64,000 bases of DNA from JBQTGK01 sp052400665 (lineage in GTDB: Bacteria; Bacteroidota; Bacteroidia; Bacteroidales; Marinifilaceae), in the NCBI GenBank assembly GCA_052400665.1, contig JBQTGK010000001.1. One strand, written 5' to 3'. This document shows, piece after piece, positions 29,558 to 38,426 of this stretch. Made by a program: the position numbers and the translations under genes. Below the pieces are notes generated by a model that saw only the letters and a program-made list of their open reading frames with translations, was not told the origin of the DNA and made no database searches. Numbering within the stretch: position 1 is the first letter of the stretch; each line of letters begins with the position of its first letter.

Positions 29558-29628
29558 TGTCCCATGGTGTAATGGTAACACACCTGTTTTTGGTACAGGC
29601 ATTCAAGGTTCGAGTCCTTGTGGGACAA
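29558..29628 (+). tRNA. tRNA-Gln (anticodon TTG), copy 2
   Basis: Identical to copy 1 except at three base pairs, all changed on both strands: acceptor TGTCCCA/TGGGACA instead of TGACCTA/TAGGTCA, and the outermost T-stem pair C-G instead of T-A. Anticodon TTG; discriminator A; CCA not encoded. Confidence 0.95.
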
Positions 29629-29629
29629 C

Positions 29630-29661
29630 AAAAGCTTCTGATTTTATCGGGAGCTTTTTTT
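29630..29661 (+). terminator. Terminator after tRNA-Gln copy 2
   Basis: AAAGCTTCTGAT and ATCGGGAGCTTT form an imperfect stem, followed by a T run that reaches the 3' end of the convergent acylphosphatase gene. Confidence 0.8.
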
Positions 29662-29932
29662 ATTTACTAACAAATCCAACATATCCTACAATAGGCTGAT
29701 TTTGGATATTAACATCTGTTACCCGAGCCCAATCCGGACCATTTCTACACCAATCACAAAACAGATCAACAGCCAGTTCTTCCCCTTCAGCCTCTACATA
29801 AACCGTACCATCTACCTGATTCTTTACAAAACCATTTACACCAAAACGCTGCGCTGCCTTACGAGTATGATATCGAAAGCCAACTCCTTGCACTTTGCCG
29901 TATACTGTTATGCTTACTGATTTCTCAGCCAT
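29660..29932 (-). CDS. acyP: Acylphosphatase
   Basis: Small enzyme that hydrolyses acyl phosphates. I start it at the in-frame ATG at 29932 (MAEKSVSITVYGKVQGVGFR), giving 90 residues, the usual family size; the upstream ATG at 29968 would add a 12-residue tail. VQGVGFRYHTR contains the catalytic arginine, and GFVKNQVDGTVYVEAEG contains the catalytic asparagine. It ends beside the tRNA-Gln terminator. Confidence 0.93.
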   Translation of the reverse strand: MAEKSVSITVYGKVQGVGFRYHTRKAAQRFGVNGFVKNQVDGTVYVEAEGEELAVDLFCDWCRNGPDWARVTDVNIQNQPIVGYVGFVSK

Positions 29933-30115
29933 TTTGTTTTGATTTTTCACAATATAGGAAATAAACAATGACGAATAAAAAATTATAAATTAGTAATTGT
30001 AAGAAATCGTGAGTTCAAAACTTGATATTTTGAGCATGATCTATTCTAAGCTGCCAGCTATAGCAGGCAACAAATATTATGCAATAATCTTGTGTTGGAT
30101 CTTTGTTTTTGGAAT

Positions 30116-30297
30116 TTGATTTTTGGGATTTTGTACTTGAGACTTGGAGCTTGAATCCATCAACACCCCTCTGCCTGTCGGCATCTCCCCTAAAAAGGGA
30201 GAAAGCTACTTGTTATTTTGTACTTGAAGCTTGATACTTGGAACTTGTAATTTTTTCACATCAAACTTTATACTTTTTACTTTGAACTTGATTATTT
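30116..30297. repeat. Degenerate ACTTG-type repeats around a CTCCCC hairpin element
   Basis: The spacer before the radical SAM gene contains many variants of TACTTGA-GCTTGA-ACTTGGAACTTG (for example 30134-30153 and 30227-30247) and runs of TTTTG-like units. In the middle (30158-30203) is a non-repeating block ending in the hairpin TCTCCC / GGGAGA (30184-30202). Sequences of this type are found scattered as noncoding repeats in several Bacteroidetes genomes, as far as I recall. No gene is visible in 29969-30304. Confidence 0.6.
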
Positions 30298-30304
30298 TTG
30301 CCTC

Positions 30305-31258
30305 ATGATCAACTACCACGAACCATTATTTCGCCCACCTAGCGAGGCACATTCCTTAATTATCCAAGCAACCTTAGGGTGTGCATGGAACAAATGCGCT
30401 TTTTGCGAAATGTACAGCAGCAAACAATTTAGAGCTCGTAATGAGGAAGATATTTTTACCGATATCGAATCTATGTCGCCATATTCGAACCATTACCGAA
30501 AAGTATTTTTAGCCGATGGCAATGCTATGGTACTCTCATTCGAAAGGCTTTCGCGGATATTGGATAAACTAAATGAAACATTTCCCCGCTTAACACGAAT
30601 TTCGGCCTATGCAATTGCAAAAGACATTGAAGCCAAAACAGATGAAGAATTGCAAGCTTTAGCAGCGAAAGGACTCAAATTACTCTACGTGGGAATTGAA
30701 TCGGGCGATGATGAATTACTAGGTAGAATTAACAAAGGAGAAAACTTTAATAGTACCAGCAAGGCGCTTCAACGAGCACGAAAAGCAGGAATCAAACTAT
30801 CGGTAATGATTTTAAATGGCTTGGGCGGTAAAAACTACTCCCACCAACATGCCATCAATTCTGCAAAAGTAATCAACGAAATACAACCCGAATTTCTATC
30901 AACCCTCGTTCTAAGCTATCCTTATGGCGAAGAACATTTCATAAAAAAATTCGATGGAGAGTTCATTCCACTCAACACCATTGAACTGATTGCTGAATTG
31001 AAAGTATTTATCGAAAAACTGGAATTATCCCAAACTGTTTTTCGAAGCGATCATGCCTCCAACTATTTGGTTCTGCGTGGCAATTTCCCCCGCGATAAAG
31101 AAGAAATGCTTTCTCGTATTAATAGAGTTTTAGATGATCCTGCAAATGCGAAATTACGACCGGAATGGATGAGGGGTTATAGAATAAAAACTTACTTTAT
31201 AACCATAAAATTTTTCTTATTCTTAATACGATTCCAATTTTTCATGTTCATGGATTGA
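30305..31258 (+). CDS. Radical SAM protein of unknown specificity
   Basis: A 317-residue radical S-adenosylmethionine enzyme. The cluster cysteines are Cys26, Cys31 and Cys34 in GCAWNKCAFCEMY, a CX4CX2C spacing typical of a group often annotated as Elp3/oxygen-independent coproporphyrinogen oxidase-like. YVGIESGDDELL (about 136-147) is the SAM-contact strand. The catalytic body ends near RPEWMRG; homologues usually stop just after this motif, whereas this protein runs on for about 28 mostly hydrophobic residues, antisense to the small ORF at 31192-31341. A lost stop codon is possible. The substrate is unknown, and it has no operon partner. Confidence 0.85.
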   Translation: MINYHEPLFRPPSEAHSLIIQATLGCAWNKCAFCEMYSSKQFRARNEEDIFTDIESMSPYSNHYRKVFLADGNAMVLSFERLSRILDKLNETFPRLTRISAYAIAKDIEAKTDEELQALAAKGLKLLYVGIESGDDELLGRINKGENFNSTSKALQRARKAGIKLSVMILNGLGGKNYSHQHAINSAKVINEIQPEFLSTLVLSYPYGEEHFIKKFDGEFIPLNTIELIAELKVFIEKLELSQTVFRSDHASNYLVLRGNFPRDKEEMLSRINRVLDDPANAKLRPEWMRGYRIKTYFITIKFFLFLIRFQFFMFMD

Positions 31259-31341
31259 ATCATTTTTGTATTTAAATCCACAACAACAAAATCTTCGTCT
31301 GCAGTAAACAGCAGTTCTTTAATTTTTCTGAATAGTTTCAT
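31192..31341 (-). CDS. Possible small protein (49 residues)
   Basis: Candidate short gene with start at 31341 (MKLFRKIKELL...), preceded by AAGGGA, which could act as a ribosome binding site. The frame is open further upstream to 31404. The product is basic at the end, with a ADEDFVVVDLNTK segment. Its last 67 bases overlap the radical SAM gene on the other strand. Two TTACGTAA palindromes lie upstream. I do not recognise it; it could be chance. Confidence 0.35.
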   Translation of the reverse strand: MKLFRKIKELLFTADEDFVVVDLNTKMIQSMNMKNWNRIKNKKNFMVIK

Positions 31342-31427
31342 TTCCCTTGACGTTTTAATTAGAATTACTAAACTAAATTTACAAGGAATATAGATAACTT
31401 TCAAGCAGAATACATCAAACTTAATAA

Positions 31428-31456
31428 TTACGTAATATGAGTTTACAATTACGTAA
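31428..31456. promoter_or_regulatory. Pair of TTACGTAA palindromes 21 bases apart, possible operator
   Basis: Two identical palindromes, 31428-31435 and 31449-31456, have centres 21 bases apart, two turns of B-DNA, so dimers could bind on the same face. They lie upstream of the small minus-strand ORF and just beyond the 3' end of the gene at 31490-32014. Confidence 0.45.
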
Positions 31457-31489
31457 CTTTTCCTTATTCTTGTGTATATAAATTAAAAA

Positions 31490-32014
31490 TCAGTTGGTAA
31501 AAACAAGAGAATTAAAGTATAAATTCTTTTTGTCAATTAGAATTTTCTTCATTCTCGAAGGGCCGCCAATAGCAATTTGATAAATGTATTTTCCACGAAA
31601 AAAGAAACGCTTATAATAAGTATATTCATGACGACCAACCAATTGAGTGTAAACAATTTCTTTTCCAAGCATTTTTTGATAGGCCACAGCTTGTTCAGAT
31701 ACTAAAATCGCATCTCCCGACACTAGACTGCCAGCTTTCATTTCTTCGTAATATTCTGTTGGGTCAGAATAGCTAAAATCGAGCTCTAGCTTTGTAAAAT
31801 CTGAAGCTACAATTCCATACACACTAGTGGCATCCTTGTAACTGTATACTTGAATTAAAATATTACTAAGCTGTTTGTTCTGCACAATTGGTTCTCCGGG
31901 CAATTCAAAACTAATTTTTGATTTCTCAGAATTTATAGTTTCCCAACTTATTTGTGCTAAAAGCGAAGCATTGGATAATAAAATTATCACTGCTACATAT
32001 ATTAATTTTCTCAT
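31490..32014 (-). CDS. Secreted protein of unknown function
   Basis: A 174-residue protein with a clear signal peptide (MRKLIYVAVIILLSNASLLAQ, cleavage near residue 21) and no lipobox, so probably periplasmic. The mature part begins with KISFELPGEPIVQ and contains alternating strands and helices, reminiscent of small PsbP/DUF1795-like folds, but I cannot assign a family. It is 23 bases downstream of dgt on the same strand and may be co-transcribed. Confidence 0.7.
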   Translation of the reverse strand: MRKLIYVAVIILLSNASLLAQISWETINSEKSKISFELPGEPIVQNKQLSNILIQVYSYKDATSVYGIVASDFTKLELDFSYSDPTEYYEEMKAGSLVSGDAILVSEQAVAYQKMLGKEIVYTQLVGRHEYTYYKRFFFRGKYIYQIAIGGPSRMKKILIDKKNLYFNSLVFTN

Positions 32015-32037
32015 GAACTATTATTTTCAACTATAAA

Positions 32038-33381
32038 TCAACTAATTCCGGGAAGTTCAATTCCTTTAATTTTTCGGTATAAATCCAGTGCAAACACATC
32101 AGTCATTCCCGATACAAAATCCATAACCGACATAAGTTTTTCGTAATCCGAATCGCCTTTAATTTCGTACTGTTCAGGAATTAAAAACAGTAAGTTTTTA
32201 GAATAAAAATCATCCGGATTCATAACCGCAGAAACAAATTCCTCTAATAGTGTTCCTAAAATTTTGTATCCTGCCAATTCTATTTCAATAACCGAACGAT
32301 GTTTATAAATTCTATCAATGGCAACTTTTGAACATTTTTTATAAGCCTGCAAACAAGTTTCACTCATTTTCTTTATAAGTGTTCCTTTAAATTTCCCTTT
32401 TAATATATCATCATAATTATTCAAAAAAACAGCTACACATTCGCCAACCATTTTTCCAATAACACCCGCCCTTATATAAGCAATCTGCTCATTAACATCG
32501 GTTACCTCTATGCATGTTTCGTTAATTTTATCTAAGGAAACTTTATCCTTTTTCGGATGATAAAAACCTAACAATAAGTCCTTTGTTTCCTCAGTACTCA
32601 ATATATTTAACTTATGAGCATCTTCAATATCCATAATCTGATAACAGATATCGTCGGCTGCCTCTACTAAATATACCAAAGGAAAACGAGCAAAAATTCC
32701 AGGTTCTACTTCGGGAATTCCAAGTTCGTTTGCAATTTTAAAATAATCATGTTTTTCGGTCTGGAAAAAACCATATTTTTGCTTTCTAACTTCGGGTATT
32801 TTATTCGACTCCCATGGATACTTTACAATAGATGCAATAGTAGAATAAGTAAGAGCAAATCCCCCACTTCGTCTTCCTTTAAACGCATGAGTTAACAATC
32901 GCAGAGCATTTGCATTTCCTTCAAAATGAGTTAAATCGAACCATTCCTCTTTTGTAAACTTATTTTTAAGCTCACCTCCTTTTCCTTTTTCAAAATAATA
33001 CGACAAAGCCTTTTCTCCAGAATGTCCGAAAGGCGGATTACCCAAATCGTGAGCCAAACAAGCTGCGGCAACAATACTGCCAATTTCTTTAATACCCTTA
33101 TCGGGATCAACCAAATTTCTCTCTATCAGTTTTTCGGCCAAAGAATTACCTAAGGATCGTCCTACGCTCGAAACTTCAAGACTATGAGTTAATCTGTTAT
33201 GAACAAAAATACTTCCTGGTAAAGGAAAAACCTGTGTTTTATTTTGTAATCGCCTAAAAGGTGAAGAAAATATTAAACGATCGTAATCACGCTGAAACTG
33301 GGTTCTAACATCTTCGTTATTAGGAGAGTGTTTATCTTCTTGTCCAAACCTCTTGGTTGAAAGTAAATTTATCCAATTCAT
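32038..33381 (-). CDS. dgt: dGTP triphosphohydrolase (HD domain)
   Basis: Hydrolyses dGTP (or other dNTPs) to the nucleoside and triphosphate, helping control dNTP pools. The HD-domain metal ligands are visible: His66 in NRLTHSLEV and His111-Asp112 in ACLAHDLGNPPFGH, followed by HFEGNANALR and YLVEAADDICYQIMDIEDA. N-terminal QFQRDYDRLIFSSPFRRLQ is the family signature. At 447 residues it fits the Bacteroidetes dNTPase subgroup. Two deoxynucleoside kinases are encoded elsewhere in this window (49700-51026), so both salvage and degradation of deoxynucleotides are represented. Confidence 0.94.
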   Translation of the reverse strand: MNWINLLSTKRFGQEDKHSPNNEDVRTQFQRDYDRLIFSSPFRRLQNKTQVFPLPGSIFVHNRLTHSLEVSSVGRSLGNSLAEKLIERNLVDPDKGIKEIGSIVAAACLAHDLGNPPFGHSGEKALSYYFEKGKGGELKNKFTKEEWFDLTHFEGNANALRLLTHAFKGRRSGGFALTYSTIASIVKYPWESNKIPEVRKQKYGFFQTEKHDYFKIANELGIPEVEPGIFARFPLVYLVEAADDICYQIMDIEDAHKLNILSTEETKDLLLGFYHPKKDKVSLDKINETCIEVTDVNEQIAYIRAGVIGKMVGECVAVFLNNYDDILKGKFKGTLIKKMSETCLQAYKKCSKVAIDRIYKHRSVIEIELAGYKILGTLLEEFVSAVMNPDDFYSKNLLFLIPEQYEIKGDSDYEKLMSVMDFVSGMTDVFALDLYRKIKGIELPGIS

Positions 33382-33879
33382 ATTTTAAAATTCGAAAACC
33401 ACTCCTCATTTTAATACAAGAGGAAAGGAATTTATTTTGAGCCTTAAAAATACATTAAAAATATGTGGATGTACTTTTACCTTAATAAATATTAACATAT
33501 TTAAACTATATTTTCTACAATTAGAATATAAAAACTATTCTTTTTTATTAACTTAATTTTATTTTTGGGTAAAATAAAATCAAACTGTACATTATCGTAC
33601 ACCTATTGTAATATCAGCGTACACAATAAACAAGTTAAATAAACAAAATAATTATATATATTGCTGATATACTGCGCATTTAAAGCTATGGCACAACAAT
33701 TGATTTTACAAAAATAATTTGGTGCAAAGATTTTCTTTCTTAATTTTATGAGATTCTAATCGACCTTATCAGTTTATTTTAGTGGTTTATCGAATAATAA
33801 GCACGTTGATCTAAATAAATTTGAGCTTTAGATGCATAAAATTAATATTGTATACAGATATTTTTAATACGACTATATT
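33382..33879. other. Intergenic region upstream of the ABC export operon
   Basis: 498 AT-rich bases between divergent dgt and the export operon, with no credible ORF. The only structured element I see is the GTACA cluster at 33586-33624. Confidence 0.5.
33586..33624. promoter_or_regulatory. GTACA inverted/direct repeats, possible operator
   Basis: TGTAC (33586-33590) and GTACA (33597-33601) form an inverted repeat with a six-base spacer. CGTACAC then recurs at 33618-33624, 22 bases after the first at 33596-33602. The cluster is about 260 bases upstream of the export operon and might be bound by its regulator. No regulator gene is adjacent. Confidence 0.4.
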
Positions 33880-34605
33880 ATGATCCGATTACAAAACATT
33901 CATAAATCGTACATTACGGGAACCAATAAGCTACATGTGCTTAAAGGAATTGACTTACATATAAAAGAAGGAGAACTGCTATCCATTATGGGATCTTCAG
34001 GTTCTGGTAAATCAACACTTTTAAATATTTTAGGTCTTCTCGATAATCACGACGAAGGAGTTTATAAGCTAAATAACGAAGAAATAAAAGCCATGAGCGA
34101 AACAAAAGCGGCTAAACTTCGAAACGATTTATTGGGTTTTGTATTTCAGTCGTTTAATCTTATCACCTTTAAAAATGCAATGGAAAATGTAGCACTTCCG
34201 CTATATTATAAAAAAATGCCCCGCAAGAAAAGAAATAATCTGGCACTTGAATATCTTGATAAAATGGGATTAAAAGAATGGGCTCACCACATGCCAAACG
34301 AACTTTCGGGCGGACAAAAGCAAAGAGTCGCCATTGCTCGCGCTATTATTACCAAACCAAAAATAATATTGGCCGATGAGCCTACAGGTGCTCTCGACTC
34401 AGCTACTTCAGTTGAAGTTATGGACCTTTTAAAAGAAATTAACCGATCGGGAATTACCGTTATTATCGTAACCCACGAAAATGACATTGCTCACATGACC
34501 GACAGAATTATCAACCTGAAAGATGGTAGAATTGAATCGATTATTACCAATAATGAACCAAGCGATTCTCTATCATCAATAAATATCCCTGAAAAGGAAG
34601 CCTAA
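33880..34605 (+). CDS. ABC transporter ATP-binding protein (MacB/LolD type)
   Basis: A 241-residue ATPase, first gene of a five-gene export operon. Walker A is GSSGSGKST (38-46), the signature LSGGQ is at 142-146, Walker B is ILADEP (163-168), and the switch histidine is in IIVTHEND. The MacB/LolD/FtsE subgroup is indicated by the compact size and the QSFNL Q-loop context. It should energise the two FtsX-type permeases that follow, 22 bases downstream. Likely function: mechanical export of a periplasmic substrate through the TolC-like partner. Confidence 0.93.
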   Translation: MIRLQNIHKSYITGTNKLHVLKGIDLHIKEGELLSIMGSSGSGKSTLLNILGLLDNHDEGVYKLNNEEIKAMSETKAAKLRNDLLGFVFQSFNLITFKNAMENVALPLYYKKMPRKKRNNLALEYLDKMGLKEWAHHMPNELSGGQKQRVAIARAIITKPKIILADEPTGALDSATSVEVMDLLKEINRSGITVIIVTHENDIAHMTDRIINLKDGRIESIITNNEPSDSLSSINIPEKEA

Positions 34606-34627
34606 AAAAGAACCCTAATATCAAGCT

Positions 34628-35881
34628 ATGTTTGACAGAGATAAATGGCAAGAAATATTTAGCACAATAAGAAAAAATAAAACCAGAACTGTGCTAACCG
34701 GTTTTTCGGTTGCAACAGGAATTTTCATGTTAATTTTTCTTTTGGGCGCAGGAAGAGGATTGCGAAATGGCATGATCTCTACTTTTTCTCAGGATGCAAC
34801 CAATAGTATGCAAATTTATGGTGGCCGTACAACCAAAGCATACAAAGGAACACCCGAAGGAAAACGTATTCAAATGGTTAATGCTGATTTCTTAACCCTT
34901 AAAAAGTCAATTGAAAAACTAGATGTGATTTCGGCAATGTCTTATATTCCAGGTGCCGAAACAATATCGTACAAAAATAACTTTGGAAACTTTAATGTTT
35001 CACCCGTTCATGATACCTATAAGGAAATTAAAAATTTTGAAATTCTGAAAGGACGATTCCTAAACCAAAACGACCTAAAAGAATATCGAAAAGTTGTTGC
35101 TATTCAGGATGAAGTTAAAAAAGTTCTTTTTCCTAACGAAACTGCAATTAACAAGCTTATTAATATCAACGATATTAAATTTAAGGTAATAGGAGTATTT
35201 CACCAGAAGAGTTTCGACGATAATTCACGAGATATTTACATTCCAATAACAGTAGCACAAAAAATATTTAATAACAACGATTACCTGCAGCGAATTTCTT
35301 TTACCCTAAACGATCTTTCGGTTGAAGAAAGTAAAGATATTGAAAGGCAGATTACCTATAAAATGGCCGAACAACATCAATTTAGCCGCGAAGATAAAAA
35401 TGCACTTTGGATTCAGAATAATATAGAAAACTCAAAAACCTTTGCCTCTCTTTTTAGTGCCATAGAAATGTTTGTATGGGTAATAGGAACATTTACAATT
35501 GTACTTGGAGTTATTGGCGTTTTTAATATTATGATGATTGTTGTGCGCGAAAGAACCAAAGAAATTGGGATTAGAAAAGCAATTGGAGCTTCGCCCCGTT
35601 CGGTAGTTAGCTTAATACTAATGGAAGCAATATTTATTACTGCAGTTTCGGGATATTTTGGACTTATTGCAGGTGTTGGTTTACTCGAATTAATCAACTA
35701 CTTCGATCTTATTTATAAAATATATCCGCCAGCAGCAATCTATTTCTTAAATCCTCAGGTAGATTTAGGAATAGCCGTAGGTGCAACCATTGTTCTGGTT
35801 ATAACAGGAGCATTAGCTGGATTTTTCCCTGCTCGAAAAGCTGCCTCTATTCGACCAATAGAAGCATTAAGAGACGAATAA
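34628..35881 (+). CDS. MacB-type ABC permease, first copy
   Basis: A 417-residue permease with the MacB layout: one N-terminal membrane helix (about 21-43), a periplasmic domain of ~220 residues (MacB_PCD), then three C-terminal helices of the FtsX fold with the coupling segment ERTKEIGIRKAIGAS. It lacks its own ATPase domain, so it depends on the preceding gene. It is paralogous to the next gene; both start MFD-DKWQEI. The pair presumably forms a heterodimer, unlike the homodimeric E. coli MacB. Confidence 0.9.
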   Translation: MFDRDKWQEIFSTIRKNKTRTVLTGFSVATGIFMLIFLLGAGRGLRNGMISTFSQDATNSMQIYGGRTTKAYKGTPEGKRIQMVNADFLTLKKSIEKLDVISAMSYIPGAETISYKNNFGNFNVSPVHDTYKEIKNFEILKGRFLNQNDLKEYRKVVAIQDEVKKVLFPNETAINKLININDIKFKVIGVFHQKSFDDNSRDIYIPITVAQKIFNNNDYLQRISFTLNDLSVEESKDIERQITYKMAEQHQFSREDKNALWIQNNIENSKTFASLFSAIEMFVWVIGTFTIVLGVIGVFNIMMIVVRERTKEIGIRKAIGASPRSVVSLILMEAIFITAVSGYFGLIAGVGLLELINYFDLIYKIYPPAAIYFLNPQVDLGIAVGATIVLVITGALAGFFPARKAASIRPIEALRDE

Positions 35882-35908
35882 TTAAATGACTAATTAAACG
35901 ACATTACA

Positions 35909-37159
35909 ATGTTCGATTTAGATAAATGGCAAGAAATTACTGCCGCCCTAAAACAAAATAAGCTAAGAACCATACTTACCGGATTAGGTGTAATGTTTGG
36001 TATCCTTATTTTGGTAACCTTACTGGGCATAGGACGAGGATTTCAAAACAACATACAATCCTCGCTGGGAAACTTTGCTACCAACTCAACAGTTTTTTGG
36101 GTAGAAAGAACGACCAAACCATATAAAGGTTTACCACGAAATAGATTTTACCGTTTTACCAACGACGATTTAGTTGCCTTAAAAAGATCAATTCCCGAAT
36201 TGGAGCACATTGCTCCCGACATTAATGGTTGGAGCGGAAGTGCAACAAACAACACCTTTAGAAAAGATAAAAAAGGTAATTTTAGAGTAAAGGGAACTTC
36301 TCCGGCAATGAATATGGTTAATCCTGTTGATGTTACAGAAGGTAGATTTATTAATGAAAACGACCTTAAAGAATTTCGAAAAGTAATTACAATAGGACCT
36401 CGTGTTCAGGAACTAATGTTCGACGAAGACGAAGATCCAATTGGACAATATCTTAAAGTAAACGGAATTTATTTTAAAATTGTGGGCACAGTTAAACCAT
36501 TAAGTCGTAACATGGGAAACCGAGACGATGTTATTCAAATGCCTTTTACAACCGTACAACAGCTGTATAATTATGGCGATAAGTTCTACTCTTTTATTGC
36601 AACTGCACGGGTAGGCGAATCGGTCGACGAACTACAAAATAAAATATTTAAAATACTTGCTCGCCGACACTCCATTCACCCCGATGATACCCAAGCGATA
36701 GGAAACTTTAATATTGCCAAACTTTTTAATAAAATATTTGGTTTGTTCAATAGTATAGGATTTTTGTTTTGGGTAATTGGTTTTGGTGTACTAATAACCG
36801 GTGTAATTGGAGTAAGTAATATTATGCACGTTGTAGTTAAAGAGCGAACAAGAGAATTAGGTATAAAAAGAGCCATTGGCGCCAAACCTCTTTCTGTGGT
36901 TGGACAAATTATTAACGAATCGGTTTTCCTAACCACCTTTGCCGGATTTTGGGGTTTGGTAATTGGAGTTGTAATTGTAGAACTAATTGGAAAAGCTACC
37001 GAAGGAAATCCAGATGCTCAAATTTTAAATCCTTATGTTGATATTAATGTTGCATTTATAGCACTTGGTGTTTTAGTCTTTTTTGGTGTTCTGGCCGGAT
37101 TACTTCCTGCGCAAAGAGCCATAAAAATTAAGCCCGTTGATGCTTTAAGATACGAATAG
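35909..37159 (+). CDS. MacB-type ABC permease, second copy
   Basis: A 416-residue paralogue of the preceding permease with the same four-helix layout, the N-terminal LRTILTGLGVMFGILILV helix, a periplasmic domain, and ERTRELGIKRAIGAKP in the FtsX core. It follows after 27 bases, in the same operon. Paired non-identical permeases with separate ATPase, adaptor and TolC genes are common in Bacteroidetes. Substrate unknown. Confidence 0.9.
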   Translation: MFDLDKWQEITAALKQNKLRTILTGLGVMFGILILVTLLGIGRGFQNNIQSSLGNFATNSTVFWVERTTKPYKGLPRNRFYRFTNDDLVALKRSIPELEHIAPDINGWSGSATNNTFRKDKKGNFRVKGTSPAMNMVNPVDVTEGRFINENDLKEFRKVITIGPRVQELMFDEDEDPIGQYLKVNGIYFKIVGTVKPLSRNMGNRDDVIQMPFTTVQQLYNYGDKFYSFIATARVGESVDELQNKIFKILARRHSIHPDDTQAIGNFNIAKLFNKIFGLFNSIGFLFWVIGFGVLITGVIGVSNIMHVVVKERTRELGIKRAIGAKPLSVVGQIINESVFLTTFAGFWGLVIGVVIVELIGKATEGNPDAQILNPYVDINVAFIALGVLVFFGVLAGLLPAQRAIKIKPVDALRYE

Positions 37160-37196
37160 ATAAAAAATAATTCATAATCCGAAAATAATACTAGTC

Positions 37197-38330
37197 ATGA
37201 AAAAAGTCTTTAGAATTGTATTGCTTGTATTTTTCATCCTCCTTTTTGTAGGAACCATATTTCTCTTATACAAAAAATCGCAGGATCAACCAGAGGTTTA
37301 TAATATTAAATCTCCAGAAATAACAGATATCCTTAAAAAAACTGTAGCCACAGGATCGGTTGTACCAAGAAAAGAAATTGAAATTAAACCGCAGGGAGTT
37401 TCGGGGATTATTGAAAAACTATATGTCGAAGCCGGCGAGATGCTAAAAAAAGGCGATCCTATCGCTAAAATTAAGATTATTCCTGATATGATTAATTTAA
37501 ATAGCGCCGAGTCGAGAGTAAACGTAGCCAAAATTAACTTCGAAGATGCCGAAATAAACTACAACAGAGACAAATCACTTTTCGAAAAGAAAGTTATCTC
37601 CGAAGCCGATTTTCAAAAAACACAATTGTCTTTCCGAAATTATCGCGAAGAACTTCAGTCGGCAAAAGATAATTTACAGTTAATTAAGGAAGGTGTTACT
37701 AAAAGTTCGGCAAATGCAACAAATACAATTATTCGTTCCACTATTGAGGGGATGATACTGGATATTCCTATAAAGGAAGGTAACTCGGTAATTCAGAGTA
37801 ATACTTTTAACGATGGATCAACTGTAGCCATTGTTGCTGATATGGGCGAAATGATTTTCCAGGGAAAAGTTGACGAAACCGAAGTAGGCAAAATTACTCA
37901 AGGCATGAATCTGGAACTTACCATTGGTGCTATTGAAGATGTAAAATTCGACGCTCATCTTGAATATATCTCTCCAAAAGGAGTAGAAGAAAATGGTGCT
38001 ATTCAGTTCGAAATTAAAGCATCGGTTAAACTTAACGACAAATACTTTATCCGTTCGGGATATAGTGCCAATGCCGAAATTGTACTCGACAAAAGAGAAC
38101 AAGTGCTTGCTGTAAACGAAAGCTTACTTGAGTTTGAGAACGATTCAACTTTTGTTGAGGTTGAAACATCATCTCAAAAATTCGAGAAAAGATATATTAA
38201 AACCGGATTATCGGATGGTATTAACATAGAAGTATTAGATGGAATTACCAAGGATGATAAGCTTAAGGGAGAGAAAAAGAAAAAATCTGATCAAATAAAA
38301 GAAAATAAGAAAAAGAAGGAACAAAAATAA
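37197..38330 (+). CDS. Periplasmic adaptor of the HlyD/MacA family
   Basis: A 377-residue membrane-fusion protein. One N-terminal membrane anchor (about 4-24) is followed by a lipoyl-like half (IEKLYVEAGEMLKKGDPI), a helical hairpin (about 95-160) that should contact the outer-membrane channel, the second lipoyl half, a beta-barrel domain and a membrane-proximal domain. The C terminus is an unusual lysine-rich tail (KGEKKKK...KKKKEQK). It bridges the MacB-type permeases and the TolC-like protein encoded on either side. Confidence 0.9.
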   Translation: MKKVFRIVLLVFFILLFVGTIFLLYKKSQDQPEVYNIKSPEITDILKKTVATGSVVPRKEIEIKPQGVSGIIEKLYVEAGEMLKKGDPIAKIKIIPDMINLNSAESRVNVAKINFEDAEINYNRDKSLFEKKVISEADFQKTQLSFRNYREELQSAKDNLQLIKEGVTKSSANATNTIIRSTIEGMILDIPIKEGNSVIQSNTFNDGSTVAIVADMGEMIFQGKVDETEVGKITQGMNLELTIGAIEDVKFDAHLEYISPKGVEENGAIQFEIKASVKLNDKYFIRSGYSANAEIVLDKREQVLAVNESLLEFENDSTFVEVETSSQKFEKRYIKTGLSDGINIEVLDGITKDDKLKGEKKKKSDQIKENKKKKEQK

Positions 38331-38426
38331 ACTTCTTTGCATTCATATATTTAATGCTCATTTTTATAAGACCAAATATTTCTTTTAAAATTGAATCCCA
38401 TTTAACGGATCAATAAATAGAAAAAC

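Noticed and set aside
30116..30297. Possible CRISPR array
   Set aside because: The repeat units are degenerate, only 6-12 bases, and have no regular spacers; no cas genes are present in the window.
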